In this document: positions 11,701 to 22,750 of the stretch, piece by piece | Position numbering within the stretch: position 1 is the first letter of the stretch | Layout of the letters: every line of letters begins with the position of its first letter | Assembly (NCBI GenBank): GCA_930367205.1 | Contig: OV884009.1 | Span: 38,077,841-38,141,840, forward strand | Reading direction: 5' to 3' | Length of the DNA stretch: 64,000 bases | Source of the DNA: Acanthosoma haemorrhoidale | Taxonomy: Eukaryota; Arthropoda; Insecta; Hemiptera; Acanthosomatidae | Position numbers and translations under genes: made by a program | The notes under the pieces: generated by a model | The model's input: the letters and a program-made list of their open reading frames with translations, nothing else | The model's database searches: none | What the model was told of the DNA's origin: nothing

Positions 11701-12926
11701 TTTGCAATAAAAGCGTACCTAAAAAATAGTATATGCAAATGTGGACGAGCAGGTTTTTCTGACTCTCATATGGAGCTTGTCTGGATGGAATTTCTTTGGA
11801 TAGATTTTAATAGGTACAATTAATGGTATATGTGGATCTAAGACACCCCTTTAGAGCAACAAAAAGAAGCTAAGGTTGTGTAGTCACCAAATTTGATGAA
11901 CCTTTTTTTGGTGATACTAGATCGATAGATATATTTGATGTGTCTTGTCAGTGCGCTGAGAAAAAAAATGCGTTTAAAAACTATTTATTGTTCATCATAT
12001 CTTTCTTTGGTCTGTATGTAAAATAAAGTAGACATCATACGATTGTTTTTTTTTATGTAGAAGATATGTGAAAATTTACAAAAACAAGCAGATGCTTCAA
12101 GTAATGTAAAACAAAATTTTTAGAGGAAAAAAATCACTAAAAAGCTATAATTAGGAATTTTGAGAGAATCAAAAATAATATTTTTTTGGCTGGACTCACT
12201 GGCAGAGCAATTTTTTTTATCAGTGTTATTCTTAAACTTTTATAGCTCTTCTAAATTTTTCTCCGAAACTCCAACATTGTTAGTACCATTATAAAGCTTA
12301 AATTCTTCTCTTTCACTATAAGTTAGAGAAATAATGAGAAAATTAACAGAAAACCCTAAACATTTTGTTTTATATCTTCCTTTTTAATTTATTTACAGAG
12401 ACCTTGTTAGTTTCATTACGTGTAGTTAATTAGTGTTTTTTGGCAAAGTTTGCTGTGCATCGCTGAAATCTTTCTTGTATTCTTGGCATTTTTGTGATTT
12501 TTAATCCAAAAACAAAGGAAATAGGATGTGAAAATTTTGAGCCAAAAATTTTAATTCTGAAAATTTTGTGCCAAAATAATTAATTTTTGTATCCAATAAT
12601 TAAAATTTGTATTCAGTTTTTTTGGGGTGCCCAACAAAATATAAAATAAAATATATCAATAAATATTTAATATAAATAATAAATATTGTATTCTATTCAA
12701 TAGCTCATTTCACAATTTATAATTTTTTGGTAGTGTCAGCCAACTATTTATTATATTTGTGGATACTGATAATTTCATAATTATTTGTTATTCACTATTT
12801 TATTATAATGTTATTTTGAATTATTAATGTTAAATTATTTTTTTATAGGGGCTCCGGGAGCTACTATGCATTTCATCGAAATATGATTCTATTAGTTTTG
12901 TTAAAGAACCTGATGAATCTAATTAA
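2573..12926 (+). CDS. FGFR1OP2: FGFR1OP2/SIKE-family coiled-coil protein (five coding exons)
   Basis: Coding exons are 2573-2707, 7191-7268, 10323-10505, 10588-10713 and 12849-12926; all junctions are in phase 0 and the spliced product is 199 aa. The family (FGFR1OP2 and SIKE1 in mammals, FGOP2 in insects) consists of cytoplasmic coiled-coil proteins associated with the STRIPAK phosphatase/kinase complex; SIKE1 also restrains IKK-epsilon/TBK1. Recognition rests on ordered matches: an N-terminal helix with [11 protein letters not shown], then [10 protein letters not shown], then [16 protein letters not shown] and [12 protein letters not shown] (the family signature), then [12 protein letters not shown], then ENQGLRELL near the C-terminus. 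The length is close to SIKE1 (about 207 aa) and shorter than human FGFR1OP2 (about 253), mainly in the linker after the central coil. The human paralogue assignment is not resolvable, so the symbol is a family label. The introns are full of transposon remains but the exons are intact. Confidence 0.9.
2708..3150. other. Intron 1, 5' part
   Basis: AT-rich intron sequence between exon 1 and the mariner insertion. No other element recognised; it ends at the TA (3149-3150) duplicated by the mariner. Confidence 0.5.
3151..4399 (+). mobile_element. mariner-family DNA transposon, inactivated
   Basis: The 1249-bp unit is bounded by inverted repeats. The left end reads TTGGGTTAGCAAGAAAGTGA and the reverse complement of the right end reads TTGGGGTTGGCAAGAAAGG. 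It is flanked by TA at 3149-3150 and 4400-4401, the usual mariner target duplication, and size and TIRs fit mariner. Transposase remains are readable in pieces on the + strand: the N-terminal HTH region (about 3360-3600), the [10 protein letters not shown] block around the first catalytic Asp (about 3745-3780), [19 protein letters not shown] (3860-3915), then in another frame VFHHDN with the second Asp (about 4015-4035). Stops and frameshifts break it, so it is non-autonomous. It lies in intron 1 of the FGFR1OP2/SIKE-like gene. Confidence 0.93.
4402..5224. other. Intron 1, unassigned AT-rich DNA
   Basis: No coding or repeat identity recognised between the mariner and the LINE remnant. Confidence 0.4.
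5225..5745 (-). mobile_element. LINE (RTE-like) 3' fragment, reverse transcriptase C-terminus
   Basis: The minus strand reads in broken frames through the post-RT region of RTE-type non-LTR retrotransposons: a DIHSRINK motif, a KSVLLYGS motif (the conserved LLYGSE-like block that follows the RT domain), and further down a block like the terminal DLERWR region. Stops and frame changes are frequent, so this is a dead 5'-truncated copy in intron 1. The clade is inferred from the LLYG and WR motifs only. Confidence 0.7.
5740..6600 (+). repeat. AT-rich dispersed repeat, copy 1
   Basis: It shares blocks with sequence elsewhere in the window: the segment around 5850-5920 (ggttctgttaataa ... ggcaaaaggaat) reappears inverted at about 41370-41480 and, diverged, at 56670-56730. 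The segment 6370-6580 (aattattgatattatt ... tatcacaacaatatatataaaattg) reappears at 53930-54130. No protein is recognised; the central part (6000-6250) is richer in GC. It may be a non-autonomous element or a solo LTR; its ends are not defined. Confidence 0.6.
6601..7190. other. Intron 1, 3' part
   Basis: AT-rich with a long T tract (about 7171-7187) serving as the polypyrimidine tract of the acceptor before exon 2. Nothing else seen. Confidence 0.5.
7191..7268 (+). CDS. FGFR1OP2: FGFR1OP2/SIKE-like coding exon 2
   Basis: 26 codons, [17 protein letters not shown] through GIQQ, with acceptor ttttaag and donor GTGAGT. The NELAKHRP...L..GIQQ pattern is closely conserved with NEVARHRP...L..GIQQ of FGFR1OP2. 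Confidence 0.9.
7269..8761. other. Intron 2, 5' part
   Basis: AT-rich intron. An imperfect forerunner of the inverted repeat arm (gtttaaaactggtctt ... gataataaaatttatta) sits at about 8677-8740. No other element recognised. Confidence 0.45.
8762..8994. repeat. Perfect 81-bp inverted repeat with 71-nt spacer
   Basis: Arm 1 is 8762-8842 and arm 2 is 8914-8994; by eye they are exact reverse complements over all 81 positions. Inside intron 2 of the FGFR1OP2/SIKE-like gene the transcript would form a long uninterrupted hairpin. A partial, diverged direct copy of arm 1 lies just upstream (about 8677-8740). No transposase signature or target duplication is evident. It could be a foldback/MITE, a recent inverted duplication or an assembly artefact. 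Confidence 0.93.
8995..10322. other. Intron 2, 3' part
   Basis: AT-rich intron with a TA run at 10241-10252. No gene or element recognised. Confidence 0.45.
10323..10505 (+). CDS. FGFR1OP2: FGFR1OP2/SIKE-like coding exon 3 (central coiled coil)
   Basis: 61 codons: [18 protein letters not shown], then [21 protein letters not shown] and a polar tail ending NKNYMQ. This is the family's most conserved block, a heptad-rich coiled coil. RDLRDL appears to be a 3-residue duplication relative to the human form (RELQQEN). The downstream boundary is CAG|GCTAGT, read as a GC donor because only this gives phase 0 into exon 4. Confidence 0.85.
10588..10713 (+). CDS. FGFR1OP2: FGFR1OP2/SIKE-like coding exon 4
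   Basis: 42 codons containing [17 protein letters not shown] and ending LASENQ, donor GTAATT. It corresponds to the QITEMAAVMRKAI region of FGFR1OP2. The acceptor is ttgatag at 10587; an alternative acceptor (gatcag, exon from 10603) would also keep phase 0 and drop five residues. Confidence 0.83.
10714..12848. other. Intron 4
   Basis: 2.1 kb of AT-rich sequence with poly-T/poly-A tracts; no transposon protein or other gene recognised. Confidence 0.5.
12849..12926 (+). CDS. FGFR1OP2: FGFR1OP2/SIKE-like terminal coding exon 5
   Basis: 25 codons plus [17 protein letters not shown], then a short acidic end PDESN. GLRELL after ENQ matches ENKGLREIL of the family. The C-terminus is shorter than in human FGFR1OP2, which carries a Ser-rich tail. 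Confidence 0.87.
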   Translation, partial: GLRELLCISSKYDSISFVKEPDESN

Positions 12927-15900
12927 GTCACAATTTATTTAATATAAATATTTTTTTGCAAATTCTGCAAAAAATGAATGTATTTTTATACAAGCATTTT
13001 TCATATCGCATGACTGACTAATTGCTCTATGAATTTTTATGATATAAAAATCATTTTCGGGCAAATATTTCCCATGTGCTTATGTAGTTGCTGCCGTCAA
13101 ACAAGTATTGTTTTTTTTTTTGTGTCAGGTTTTTTATAAGGTTTTGTATTAAAATGTTTAATACAGTATAATAGGCAATTAAATCACAATTAGATTTATC
13201 TAGAGATAAATAAATATATTAAAATGGTTAAATAGGTTAATCCAAATTATACCAGTTGTATGAACTATTTCCAGTATTAAAAAATCTTATTTCCCATTTA
13301 TGTGATGATGGATAATAGCCAGGGAGTTTATACTTTTAACAAAACCCAGATGTGTCTGCCCACAGTGGATTGCAATACCCATAAGAACATAGAGCTTCTT
13401 TAAAGTCCTTGATGTGGATATAAATGTCATCATAGCTATTAGGACACAAAGAATATTTCTAGACTTGTTTTTGTATATCGTAATTGCTAATTGTGGGTTG
13501 TGATTTGATAATAAAACAGATGTGTCTGCCTACAGTTTATTGTGGTACTAACATTTTCGATGCCTAGATTTTCAGGCACTGTAAAATGAAAAAAAAAAAG
13601 AACAAGAGAAGTCAACAAAATATAAAACATGGGGATCAGAATAGAAGGCAAAATGTCCAAGAAGGTTCCATTATAAATGGTTGGTGGCCACGTTGAAGAG
13701 TGATGATGCCAGAGAAAGCCATCTTGAAGAACTCCTCGCAGCACTTTGATTGGATTAGTAGTCATGTGCACTAACGCTAATTTTAGAGCAAAATGAGGGT
13801 GACAATAATACTTTTTAGCCACTAGAGACCAAACTATGTGATCATAACCAATGTAATAAGCACCAATAATCGCAAGAAACACCACATGGGAATCCTTGTA
13901 CTTTGTATTTTCAGGATTGTATCAATGATAATAATATTTTCATGCATTTCAGAGAGTCCCTTAATGACTACTTTCGTTTTCCTGGCTGATTTTTCTCTTT
14001 CAAATCCTTGCGCTATTTTTGATATGGTGGGATTTTGAATTATTCTTGAAGGGTCTCATATAACGTTCTTAGCACTAGGTTGTGGAACTGTTGACATATA
14101 AAGGTAAATGTAAACCTTATGCAAATGCTTTTTATTGACAAATATTTTAGGTAAAAAATATCAAGTGGCAACTCCATAAGCACCCACTATTTTAAAAAAA
14201 ATATATATTGTTTATTGAATTTTCAAAAACAAAAAGTATCTCTTTATTATATTTTTTTGTATTCACAATAGCATCTGTTATTGGTCTTCTTAGTTGGCCA
14301 GATTTATTAATTCTGCAACTTCCATAATATTGTAAAAAAATCATATTTCATGTTAACTAATTTCATTTATTGTTTCAAATTTAGCTTATTATTATTATTT
14401 ATAATACTTGGTATTACTGTTTGTATTTTAAATCTTACTTAAGCTGAAGGATTAATTATTGAATGGAAATATGTAGAGTAAATTTACCTTTTTTTTTTTA
14501 AATAGAAATACCTGCTTTTTAAAACTAGGAATATTGTATAATTACTTTCATGTTATTGAATTAATTGTGTTTCAGGGAATAAAATGTCATACAAAATTAT
14601 CCAATTGGCCTTATTATATTTATTTTTTAACCCTGTGATTAGTTTTGTTGTTTGTACAATTGCAGGTTACCTTTTGGGTTAGTATTTACATTTCATAACT
14701 TTATGTTGCCACATTGAGTAGCTTGTACAGGTTATGTCTGTTCTACAAGTAACACTATTTATTTGTGAACAGTATTTTATTGTTGGTATTAGTAGCTTAC
14801 CCATCTCAGGTAGTTCAGGTAGCTATAGATACCATTTACGTGTTATTAATGTGAAAAATGAGTGATAAATACATTATTCTATTTGATTATAATCATTCTC
14901 TTGTGTTTAAACTTAGGTTATTTTTCTTGTATATTGACATACTGTCATTATCCAGGCATTGAAATGATGCTTATTATTATACAACAGGAACCTTAATTAT
15001 GTTCACTTGTGGTCTTACAGAAAAGATAAGTTTGGCTCAGGGGGGATACTTTTGAAATACCACGTAGCAAAGTACTGGCCTGGCTCAATGAAGAAGGGTA
15101 GGGGTCTTAAATAATCAGAAAAAAATAAATAATAAATAAATGTTCAAAAAAATCACAAGGATAAAAACTACTTGAAATTGAGTGCATCCCTATTTGAATC
15201 CAGTAAGTTATTAATTGAACTGACCAAAGGTTGCAAAAAAAAAAATAGAGAAACCTGCAACCATGTAGAGAAATAAACCAACAAGGGAAAAAAGATAAAC
15301 AAATAAAATGTGTTTTAATTTTTTCCGGGAATAATTGTCCAGGAAAATAGGAAGGATAGGAAAGTTTATTTTAATTTCGATACAAAACTTTGCTACTCCT
15401 TTCTTTTCCCGAAAAAGAGAAACAAAAATTATTTTGTAACGGAATCCTCCAAAACAACATTAAAAAAAAAAAAAAAAAAATTTTACAAATTGTTTCCTTC
15501 CTAGCATCTCAAAACTAATACTAATACAAATAATATTATCTTATCAGGCCTGCAATTGTTCATAAACTAAAATTAATTTGGTTAATGTCATAAGAAAAAC
15601 TAAATGATCGTTCAAGAGAGCGAGGTTGTAAGTGATGTATCCCCACAGTTCACCAAAACATTTATTCACTGCCAAAACCACAGACAAAGAGGCAAAAATG
15701 TTATGCTTAATTTATGTTGATGAATGGAGACATCTCATTATCCTTCTGGGTCAAGCACATTCAGCCAGCTCTCTTTGTTTCCCTTGATGGGAAAGCAAAA
15801 GGATCCTCATCCTAAACCCTTCCAATAGTGTGGAACAAGTCTGAAATAATCGCACTGCACCAAAACCAACAACCAAACTTCTCCACTTAGAGTAGTTTCC

Positions 15901-16297
15901 AACCTACCACCAGCTGGCCACCTTCTCTGCCTCTCTCACTCTCGTCTTTCCCCCACCTCTCCATCAAAAATACATTTTTCCCTACTTAAAATTAATACTA
16001 CTCTAAACAAAATTTACTTACACTAAACTTGTCAGTTTAATAATTAGAAAATGTAATCCTTACATGAAAAAATTGTTTTTTATAGTTAATATTTAAGAAA
16101 CTAACCTTGTTGACACATGCGTGTTTTCTCAAGAGCTCTGCAACTACCCCTTTTATTAATTTTTTATTTTTATTATTTTTTACTGCTCCCAAATTATATC
16201 AGTTGTGTTAACTTATAAACCAATTATATACATGTATAGCATGTGCAATATACTCACAAGTAGGTCATACCATTTTAAAGAATTTAAATTAAATAAT
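12927..16297. other. Intergenic region without recognised genes
   Basis: AT-rich. It contains the 3' UTR of the upstream gene, a short direct repeat (cagatgtgtctgcc... at about 13349 and 13517), an open minus frame of 132 codons (13487-13885) that I cannot assign to a family, and A tracts near 15462-15480. Nothing else supported. Confidence 0.4.
13209..13214 (+). promoter_or_regulatory. Candidate polyadenylation signal AATAAA
   Basis: AATAAA about 280 nt after the FGFR1OP2/SIKE-like stop codon. In AT-rich DNA such hexamers are common, so this is only a candidate. Confidence 0.3.
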
Positions 16298-17095
16298 GTG
16301 CGTTGTGGCAACTTTGTTACTTCCAACACTAGAAGCTACCCTCTCTACGGATCTGAAAAACCTGACTAATTTTAATGTACGTGGTTGTAATAGTACCACG
16401 GTACTCTCTTTGTAAATAATTATAATAAATAAATTGCAGTGTGTCAGTGCAATAAGAGACAGAACTAGTTCACATTGGCAGTGCTCACTAAGGGGAGTTG
16501 ACTGGGTCAGACTTGATTGTCTCATGCCAGTCGAAAGGTGGCTATATAAACCTGGACATTTGATGGCTTGGCACATTCTAATTCAAATGCTTGAATTGGA
16601 CATTGCTCTCTTTTTCTGCACTGGTGCTCGAACCGTGGCCTTCTTATTTACTTACCTGCTAGATCTAATCTTGGCACTGATGGCCTCAAAAACTCTCATA
16701 GAGGATACTCCCGTCTTCTGCCCGATCGACTAGCACTCCTTGGTAGAGACCCCTTCAACAAGACGACACCCTAGGGGACACCGCACCTACCAAGTGGAAC
16801 TCCCCCTGCGGTCCAGTCTGTTTCTCACCGGTTTACACAGGATCCGGTCAGTTTTCTCCCACCCTCAGATAACGAGTGTGAGTTCATTCCAAGACCACAC
16901 AAACTGCCTCAATCTCAATCTATACCTCTTCTCCTGATCACAGGGTACACCTTCTTTAATTAAATGGAGTCGGATCAACAAATCACTGGCCGCTAGCAAG
17001 GTCACAAGACCAAACAATTATCTCTTTTTTCTGGCCACCAGGTATTGATTGGCTTTGGTCATTAAGACCTCCCCTGGTGGATTGTTCAACTCGAC
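16298..17095 (+). repeat. LTR-like repeat, copy 1 (+ orientation)
   Basis: It matches, in the opposite orientation, the repeats at 29030-29911 and 29912-30254 and a fragment at 27960-28200. Shared landmarks in order are a TG(C)GTTGTGGC start, a TATATAAA box (16542-16549), a ctgcactggtgctcg block, ccgtggcctt, aaccggtgagaaacagactgg and ggatcc (read on the minus strand), and a purine-rich gagaagaggtat segment near the 3' side. Interpreted as a solo LTR of an unidentified retroelement; ends approximate. Confidence 0.65.
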
Positions 17096-18069
17096 AATGT
17101 GAATGAGATCTTACTTTAAATTGTACGTAGTATAATAATTTATTTATTTATCATTTAGAATTTAAGAGATTACTAATTTTTTATTTACTTCTATGGTTAC
17201 TTTACTTTTATTTACTAGAGATAAAGATCTCAGATAGTTTGGTAATGGCATACCAGTGAACTTCCAAATTGTAAGTCAGAACAATATATACATGTAAATG
17301 TGTTTTGCCACTGAAAGTTTCAGGTAGCATAGCAGCACATACTTGTTTTTTAACGCACGATTTTATTTTTAATTGTTAAAATATTACTTTTTCTATTCTC
17401 TCAATGATTTTTTATTGATCAAGCATTTATATACATTAAAAAGATACATAATTTAACTTCCCAGGAGTGACACCTGCACACTTTGGAGAAAAAAGGGGAT
17501 AGAAGTTAAAATAGTGATAATTTTATATTTACTTGTACTTGTAGATGCCCTACAATTAAGAATTTCAAAAATTAATCTCTGCTGTTATCGAATCTTGGGG
17601 TGAGAAACAGTAGTACAGCTGAATTAATAGAACTCAGTATTTTCCCCAAGATATCTGATTACCTAAGGTTTTGTTGAGTTGGTTGTTATGAGGTAACTAA
17701 GAATTATTTATCAATGATCCTACATATGACAGCATACAGCATAAAGATTTTTGAAGCTTGTTGAGATATATATTAAATTAAGCGAGACAAAGTTCTAGAA
17801 ATACAAGAGAATATTGTGTACAATTTAATAGTATAGTTAATATACTTCAGATCTGAGATAAACAAAATAATATACATAATAAGAAATTGGCAATTGTGAT
17901 AGGAGAAACAAATATCCCCCCCCCAAAAAAAACAAGGCTTTAATGATTAACAAATACGGCACTAATCGCAACATAGATATACCATAATAATTAACATTAG
18001 ACATTTCATCACAAAATCACATGTTATTACTAGGATGTTACAATTAGGTAATCACCTTAACCCCCTGCT
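17096..18069. other. Intergenic AT-rich DNA
   Basis: No gene or element recognised; a short C/A homopolymer pair lies near 17916-17931. Confidence 0.4.
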
Positions 18070-18420
18070 TGGTGTGCAAATATTTGAAGTATGAGGGAGG
18101 TCTGCAAACTCTTAAGCTACTCCTACTTCTCAAATCATATTGACATTGCTGAGACACATCCAGGTCCTAGGCAGTATTTCCGGAATTGGCATATCTTCAG
18201 AACACGGTGGTCCCGTCTCTGCAGATCCTGAAGGGACAAAAAATCTTGTGGGTATCGTTATCCCTCTTCCATCAGGTAGTCTCACGTGCGAATAATCTGG
18301 ATTACCTTCAAGGAGAAGGACTTTCTTAAACAGTAGCTCGTATTTTGAATGCCCAGGTGGCCTATTGGATAGGACAGGGCCGGTAAAGTAACCAAGAAGG
18401 AATACCAGTACTATTCATTA
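18070..18420 (-). mobile_element. Gypsy integrase C-terminal fragment
   Basis: The minus strand carries a stretch reading YSHVRLPDGR...TIPTR..VPSGS and then ETGPPCSEDMP, resembling the extreme C-terminus of Ty3/Gypsy Pol, where an RLPDGRE-VS-RDLAP block follows the integrase. It is separate from the larger Gypsy copy starting near 18950, whose own end is preserved, so this is a second broken copy. An open frame at 18430-18651 next to it may belong to the same element. Confidence 0.6.
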
Positions 18421-18949
18421 ACTTCCATGCTAAGTGTTTACATTTTCGAACTTTGATTGTAAAAGATCTGGTGGGGGTTTTCTTAGCTTATTTGAGCCAG
18501 GCATTAGCTTCTTCATATTACACAGGTCAACAGGTGTTTTGGTGCCGGAGTATTTAGAGCTGATTTCACACGAATTTGATGCCCTGAATTCAAATATGGC
18601 ATTAGTTTTTGCCCAGGAGCTAAAATTTATAAGATATATTATGTTATTCAAATATACGTTACACTATTTTAAGTTAAATCCATGGATAAAATAAAAAAAA
18701 ATAAATACGGAGTTTTTATTATTATATTATAAAAATATTATTTTATACAAAGATAGAGGTAAAAGTCGTTGATGAAACCAACTAGTCACTAAACACTTCG
18801 GAAGCTTCTTTACCGTTACATTCTTGAGTGCTTTTTCGAACAGTCGCTTTTTAATCTCCAGTAATCATGTGGGTATCCCATCTTCATGAATTCTTATTTT
18901 ATTCACAAATAAATTCAGTAGTTATATTCTTTTATCACAAAGTCTTGTG

Positions 18950-21500
18950 TTTTTGTAAATATCAATTTCTTTATTTGATAGATAATAATCTGTAACGCTA
19001 AGTTTAGCACCAGACAGTGTCTACCTTTATTATCACGTCTCAGAAAAACGGTTGTTTCACTGCCGTCTTTGTTACTAACAAAAGCTTATTGGGTTCGAAG
19101 TTCAGCTTCTTCGACTTGATCGTCATATTTACTGGGACGAACATTTCGCTTCAGTAGCACAGTACAACCAGGAATTAGCCAAGGAGGTCGTCGCCATTTT
19201 GTACCTTCGGTTGTGACGAAAAAATCTTTCTTGTGACGTACAGTTAGTAGCTGTCTGTACAGCTTCTTTTTAGAAGCGATCGGATGCAACGAAGAGATTC
19301 AGAAATTACATCTTCCCAATCTTTGTAAATTTATTTAGCAATTGTTGCAGAAGACAAACCCTGGCATGGGAAAATCGAATATTCATCAATGACTGTCAGG
19401 ATATAGCGACTTATGAACTTTGATGGGAGAGGGCCCTTAAAATCAACGTGTAAACGTTCAAAAGTACTCATCGCTTTTAATTAACGTCCCTGTTTTTTTT
19501 TCAAAAACTTAGGCTTCACTTCTGCACATATACGACGACAAGCTTCTTAATGTCATTCACTTCACTTCTTCCAAATGTATCCTTTACATTTCCCCTCCCC
19601 GCCCGTTATATTATGTCAAACTTCCATTGCGATAATTCAAGGCGCCATCATAAAATGTTATCATTTTTAATCTTACGGGTTTGTTTATAATTGAAGATAA
19701 AATATAACACCTCCTGATCTGTTAAGAGCTTAAAATGTCTTCTTCCTAAGAGGTAGAATTTTCTTATGGATTCTACAATAGTTGCTGCTCATTCCTCGAA
19801 ATACGTATAGATGTTTCCACTTGTTACCTTGAAAAGAATGTAATTCCACACCCGTTCTCACTAAACGTGACAACCAACGCTGTATCAGAAGCATCAGTTT
19901 CTACCATCAGAGGTCATTCATCTGTTACAGTAGTGACGAGGGATTTAGCTATGTCTTTCTTCAGCGATTTGAAATCTTATTCAGCTTGATGACTTGTTGG
20001 AAAGGAGAAGGTATATGTAAGATGTCTCATTTTGCCCGAGAAGTGGGGAATCGATCTGGCATTATGAGTAAAGAGACGCGCTTTAAAGGGGGAGTATCTT
20101 GAGGTAGAGGCAAATCCAACAATGGCTTAAGACGATCAGGGTTATGGCGAATTTCTTTATGAAAAACCAGATAACCCAGGAGAGTGACTGTAGACTTTGA
20201 AAACTGACTTTTTTAAAATGTTTCTCCTCTTCTGCTATTTGTATTTTATGGTAGGTGCTCTGAAGATCGACACTAGTAAAAATACTATACTATATCATCA
20301 ATTTTAGGGAGGGGGTAGGCGTCGAGACGAGTATATCTATTTATTAATTGTGAATAGTCAATGACTGATATTATCTTTTTATGATTCTCCCCTTCTGAGT
20401 GTAACTTTACATGGAAAGCTCCTTTCCTTAATAATCTCGACATCCAGTAGTCGAGAAACTTCTTCTTTTATAAACCTTGTATCTGCATCTGAGTAATGTC
20501 TAGACTTAGCGGCAGTAGGCCAACAATCAGATGTTACGTTTGAAAATAATCGAGGCTTTTTAACTTTGGCATAGGAAGCTAAGGCGCCACTTGACAAATG
20601 AGGCCAATCACCACCAAACACCATCTGGATATTTGAGAAGTCATTTAGCAGGCCATGGCCAAGCAAAACATCAGGACATAGTTCGGTTAATATATTAAGT
20701 CTAACATTTAGGCAAGGTTGTTACAAAAGTACATGAGAGACCAGAGTATACCCTTTTACTCTAGATGCTTGAGATGTCGATGCCATTACTACACTTCCCT
20801 CATCCGGGAAGATCTCTAAATTAAGATTCCAAACATTTTTTATGTCTATAAAACTATGAGATTTGCCGGTATCAGTAGTCTCCTTGGTATAGAGTTCAGC
20901 GTCTTTTGCGGGTAAACACCCACTAGTCTCATTTGTAGACATTTCTAGGTTGCCATATTGCAGAGATTGTTTTTGAGCCAACACAAAAGCCTTGGCCTGT
21001 GTTTCAGCTTCCCATAGATTTAAATTTTTGTGTTCCAAAAGGCGATGCCGAATTTGTGGCGGTAGCAAACCGTTCATTAATGAATCACACATGTATTCAT
21101 CTCAGTTTTCTATAGCCGTAACCACCTTGAAATCGCAATCCTTGCTTAAGAGTTTAAAATTCTGAATAAACTGCGCAATGGTTTCCTCGAATAGTTGTTT
21201 TTGAGCCGCTAATATATGGCGTGCAAGTATTTCACCTTTCTCTTTTGAGAAAAACGAATCAAGCGTTTGTAACGCAAGTTTGTAAGTCCCTCTATCACTT
21301 ATGAGGTCACAACGTTATGCGAAAGGAAGTTTGTGATTACCACGAGCTTATGTGTATCAGACAATGGTTCCGGGGCGAGTTCTAAGAAATTGATGAATGT
21401 TCGCTTTCAATGAGCCCATTCATTAGAAGTAGCAGGCGAGTCAGGTTCCACTTCAAACTCGCCTGGCTTGAGATAAAGATCCATCTCTGGGACTAACTGA
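18950..21500 (-). pseudogene. Ty3/Gypsy retrotransposon gag-pol, degenerate
   Basis: Read on the minus strand, the order is normal. Gag begins near 21490 (MDLYLKPGEFEVEPD), continues in 20721-21092 (the PPQIRHRLLE block typical of Gypsy Gag) and runs into a protease-like region. The RT leader is at 20379-20666 (HYSDADTRFIKEEVSRLL). RNase H remains lie around 19700-20060. The integrase core is near 19400-19480 (FERLHVDFKGPLPSKF, then a YILTVIDEYS block with a catalytic Asp). The integrase tail at 19086-19289 has PGCTVLLKRNVR. Stops and frameshifts occur throughout and the RT palm is not readable as one frame. Old inactive insertion between the two host genes. Confidence 0.85.
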
Positions 21501-21504
21501 TCGA

Positions 21505-21897
21505 TATAAAGTTAATAAAATTGTAATAATTAAAGAAAGAGAACCTTGTGAGTTAAGCCTTTATTAACATAGAACCATTGGATATACAAGTATGAAAACT
21601 CCCGAGCTGTTGCATACAACAGTGACACCAACATAACAATACCAATTTTACCACAAAATGGTCTGCTGAATAGGGAACGATCGAATGGCAAGGTGGCTAT
21701 TCGATGCTCGCCCTCAGTGATAGTGACCTGTTGGCAGGCCGATACTTACATATAATGGATATAGGGAAAGAATCGGGAAAATGGCTGAGTTGAAAAGGAA
21801 GACGTGGGTTAAAAGATAAGTGAATGAGATAGTTGGAGGCTATTCCACGATAGAGATATAGAAAGAAAAAAAGGACCTAGAAGTTCAATTTTTAACA
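21505..21897 (-). repeat. Putative 5' LTR of the Gypsy element
   Basis: Upstream of gag on the minus strand, a possible LTR begins with TGTTAAAAATTG at 21897 and contains a minus-strand AATAAAGG (about 21565). The boundary with gag is uncertain. A polypurine run (aaagaaaggggga on the minus strand) lies directly before the TGTT start. That is the arrangement expected before a 3' LTR, so this could be a junction between two copies. Confidence 0.45.
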
Positions 21898-22750
21898 TCC
21901 CCCTTTCTTTTTTTTATCAAGACCTGATACATACTATGTCGAAACGTCCATGTTAGTTTTTGTTGATCTGTAGTGATATGAATGTTACCAGTGATATTCA
22001 CTAGTGCACTAGATATTGTGAGCCGGGGCGGAAACCAGGTTAGGCAAGATCGACAAGTTTAGACTCTTTAAGGAAATTGGAGATTTGCGGTCGCATTCAT
22101 CTTTCAAGAGGTTTTGCGATGTTAGAAACTGAGTTATAGTCTTTTGTTGATGTATGATTGGGATTTTTTTAAGAATTGACTCTGGTTTTTTTCACAGAAT
22201 TGGAAAGACTGAATTCAAGAGGAGATACTGTACAGATATTTCATATACGATGTAACGTCCTTCTAGAATGAAAATATTTATTTTATCTGTTGGGCCAGTC
22301 ATGGTTGTGGCCATGAATATATGGTGGAGCCTCGAGGGGCAATTGCGCGTAGGGGGCTTAGGATCAGGCCCTATTTATGCCCTACCAATATTCACTTATA
22401 GGCTAATTGGTAATAATATGTTGCTCATTTTGGAGGAGATTTGGGTTTAGTGAATAATTTCATTATTTTAGAACCTTTTAATTACTAAATATCATTCATT
22501 CGCTTCGTTAATCACGGGATATAAGAGCAACCGAAACTAGTTTTCTATCGAACTTCTGCGAGTCTAATATTCGGTAGGACTTATCCAGTGAGCCCATAAC
22601 TTCCCTACTACTGAACCTTTCCACGGAGCGTAGAGCCAGGATGCGATGGAGGATGGAACGAGTTAATCCGGAACTCTTGCGAGAGTAATATCCGGTAACG
22701 ATCGTGAAGTTCAGGCCTTCACATCCGAACCCTATGGAACTTTCTTATTA
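21898..22750. repeat. GC-richer segment, probably mobile-element derived, with a diverged direct repeat
   Basis: Unlike its AT-rich surroundings, this segment is balanced in composition. Two related blocks, gaacttctgcgagtctaata (22550-22569) and a gaactcttgcgagagtaatatccggta block (from about 22671), form an imperfect direct repeat about 120 bp apart. A 60-codon open frame at 22268-22450 has no recognisable family. Its position behind the Gypsy LTR suggests a nested older element. Confidence 0.4.

Noticed and set aside
16289..16733. Overlapping 95- and 99-codon frames on both strands
   Set aside because: They fall inside the LTR-like repeat with a TATA box and match no protein.
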